NCBI GenBank assembly: GCA_903858935.1
Contig: CAIOKO010000262.1
Location: 1-34,134 of the forward strand
Origin: an uncultured Schlesneria sp.
Lineage (GTDB): Bacteria; Planctomycetota; Planctomycetia; Planctomycetales; Planctomycetaceae
Direction of reading: 5' to 3'
Length of the DNA: 34,134 bases
The notes below the pieces were generated by a model. It did not search any database. It was not told the origin of the DNA and saw nothing but the letters and a program-made list of their open reading frames with translations. Each line of letters opens with the position of its first letter. Positions within the stretch are counted from its first letter, which is position 1. Positions 32,624-34,134 of this stretch are shown here, piece by piece. The position numbers were made by a program, and so were the translations under genes.

Positions 32624-34134
32624 CAGGCGTTGGCATACAACCGACGCAACACTTTGTTCGGAGGGTGCGTCATCAGTGCCCGAAAGATGTGACTCACGCG
32701 ATGGCCATGTCGACGAACCGTTTCAGCCACCGTCATCAGATCGGCCATTCGCTCGCCACCATCGAGTGCGCGATGTCCGAATGTGATCTTGCGAAGAACC
32801 ACCAGTGACCTCAAAGCCTGCTCGGCCAAGTTGTTCGTCGGTGGGACACGTGCGTCATCGACAAAGACCAGCCACTCACTCCGATACGCAACGATTCGTC
32901 CTTGCAATGTCAGCGCTTTCCGGTGGGCCAAGTTCCATTGTTCCAGTCGCAACAGTTCCGCACGCAGCCAGGCTTTTTCTGCGGCAACTTGTTTGGCGCT
33001 GAGGAGACCTCGGCCACGCTGGCGATGAAAGTCGCAACCGCGTTTGACGAAAACCTTGACCGCTTCGAAGAATTGGAAATCATCCGACCCCGCTTTGGTC
33101 AGTTTTTGCCAATCGCGAGCCGTCCGGGCCAGATGAACCAGACACTTTTGTTTTGCCCCCGCCGTGTGTGCGATGTAGCCCGAGTAGCAGTCGGTCACGA
33201 GCGTTCCGGTGAAGCGGTCGCCGAGAACGTCGCGAGACACACGACCGCTTCGCGTCGTCACAAAGCTGAAGTGGACATGACGTGTGGTCGCATGCACCCA
33301 AAAATATGCCCGCCGTCTGTCCAAGACCGAATACGTTTCGTCGGCATGGACGGCTCCGTCGCTACTGGCAATCTTTTTCGCAACATCCTCGACAACGGGT
33401 TGTGCCAGTGTCGACAGTTTCTTTTCAAAGCCAATCAACGCGGCGGGGGAAAGAGTAATACCAAACAGTTCCTGGACGACCTGTGGGATCTTGCGATAAC
33501 TGATGCCGATACTGATTCGCAGGAAAATCACCATACTACGTAGGCAGGGCCCCAGGCGACTGCCGAGCAGTTCTCCGTCTCCGGGCTGCTGCACCCACTC
33601 CCCGCAATCGTCACAACACGCGGTAGGATGACGATACAAGACCACGCAATATTGGCCGTCAATTACATCCTCTTGCAAATGTTCGGTAGGATGGAAACGG
33701 TCCTGGACTGTGACAAAGCCCCGACAGTATGGACAACATTTCGGAGGCGGGACATCGACGGCCCAGTCGAATTCCTTCGGCGTCTTGCGGAACCAGCCAG
33801 GATGGCCAACGGGCGCACCGCGCTTCTTCCCAGTTTTCGAACCGCCCGCAGTCGATGCATCAGGCTTCTCATCTTTCGTTTGGGCATTCGTGGCGAACCT
33901 GGTCTGCCGTTCGAGCTTTAATTCGAGTTTGACTTGCTCCAACTCGCTCTTCAATCGCTGGTTTTCTGCGAAGAGTTCGGTATTCCGTTTTCGCTCTGCG
34001 TCAATCGTTCCATGCAACTGACGAAGATAGAGGTCATTCTCATTCGCGACCCTGACCAGCGTACCAAGTGCCGCACCACCCAGATGGGGGCAATGACTGA
34101 CATTCGGGCAACTCTGTTCGAGTCTTGGATAAAA
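32623..34134 (-). mobile_element. IS66-family insertion sequence, partial (transposase gene only)
   Basis: The window ends inside this element. Only the transposase gene is identified; accessory tnpA/tnpB genes and the outer end would lie beyond 34134. I could not find the inner terminal inverted repeat in 32100-32620, so the element boundary there is unset. Confidence 0.6.
32623..34134 (-). CDS. IS66-family transposase, 5' end outside the window
   Basis: At least 503 residues are visible. The frame is open from 34017 (a TTG) through to the window edge, and the extra N-terminal residues (CPNVSHCPHLGG, then VRVANENDLYLRQLHGTID) match the zinc-knuckle and start of the coiled coil expected for this group, so the true start lies beyond 34134. 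A long coiled coil (ENQRLKSELEQVKLELKLER) leads to a zinc ribbon (CCPYC...CCDDC). The DDE catalytic core follows: HADET with the first Asp, VTDCYSGY with the second, and NNLAEQALRSL with the Glu. The C-terminal end LMTHPPNKVLRRLYANA is intact. IS66 transposases cut and paste their element. No frameshift is visible, so it may be active. Confidence 0.93.
   Translation of the reverse strand, partial: FYPRLEQSCPNVSHCPHLGGAALGTLVRVANENDLYLRQLHGTIDAERKRNTELFAENQRLKSELEQVKLELKLERQTRFATNAQTKDEKPDASTAGGSKTGKKRGAPVGHPGWFRKTPKEFDWAVDVPPPKCCPYCRGFVTVQDRFHPTEHLQEDVIDGQYCVVLYRHPTACCDDCGEWVQQPGDGELLGSRLGPCLRSMVIFLRISIGISYRKIPQVVQELFGITLSPAALIGFEKKLSTLAQPVVEDVAKKIASSDGAVHADETYSVLDRRRAYFWVHATTRHVHFSFVTTRSGRVSRDVLGDRFTGTLVTDCYSGYIAHTAGAKQKCLVHLARTARDWQKLTKAGSDDFQFFEAVKVFVKRGCDFHRQRGRGLLSAKQVAAEKAWLRAELLRLEQWNLAHRKALTLQGRIVAYRSEWLVFVDDARVPPTNNLAEQALRSLVVLRKITFGHRALDGGERMADLMTVAETVRRHGHRVSHIFRALMTHPPNKVLRRLYANA

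Overview
The window looks like chromosome of a planctomycete (phylum Planctomycetota, probably order Planctomycetales). The evidence is protein families largely typical of that group: two DUF1501 proteins with twin-arginine signals, a PSD1-type cytochrome (DUF1549/DUF1553) with an inserted LamG-like domain, a DUF1559 prepilin-like protein with the C-terminal H-x9-DG motif followed by a small transthyretin-like lipoprotein, a Hanks-type kinase with a multi-span membrane tail, a WD40 propeller, and a redoxin/cytochrome/copper-monooxygenase fusion. I cannot name genus or species from sequence alone. Most genes lie on the minus strand; only dctA and the redoxin/monooxygenase gene are clearly on plus.

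Layout. 1-2.2 kb: two adjacent minus genes, each a four-helix membrane module fused to a soluble domain (PrxQ peroxiredoxin; SRPBCC). 2.6-5.5 kb: a FemAB/GNAT-like transferase and gnd (6-phosphogluconate dehydrogenase). 5.8-7.1 kb: dctA on plus, with a TTG start. 7.1-7.4 kb: palindromic repeat elements. 7.4-11.5 kb: a minus cluster of a coiled-coil envelope protein, a small conserved-looking protein, a membrane-anchored Ser/Thr kinase and a membrane protein of unknown function. 11.7-13.7 kb: the redoxin-cytochrome c-copper monooxygenase-EF-hand protein. 13.7-16.1 kb: a tandem repeat, a WD40 protein and a DUF1501 protein in one operon. 16.3-18.3 kb: asnB-type amidotransferase. 18.3-21.2 kb: a second palindromic element, a GFO/IDH/MocA oxidoreductase, a cloverleaf-like structured spacer and a PhoPQ-activated pathogenicity-related protein. 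21.4-24.0 kb: lipoprotein, DUF1559 protein and a triple zinc-ribbon protein. 24.0-26.0 kb: a PQQ-type propeller and a nucleotidyltransferase-fold protein. 26.1-31.0 kb: a DUF1501/PSD1 operon. 31.0-32.6 kb: a gene-poor tract of tandem and dispersed repeats. 32.6 kb to the end: an IS66-family transposase that runs off the window.

No phage, CRISPR, antiphage or biosynthetic island is evident. The genes are mostly housekeeping metabolism (gnd, dctA, asnB) plus envelope and redox functions that are abundant but poorly characterised in planctomycetes. The least explained material is non-coding: a repeated ~97-bp palindrome with 31-bp arms, a ~98-bp spacer that can fold as a cloverleaf or as a competing long hairpin, several short tandem duplications, and a ~225-bp tandem repeat beside the IS66 element. 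Start codons were moved downstream of the longest open frame in several genes where conserved N-termini or Shine-Dalgarno sites justified it.
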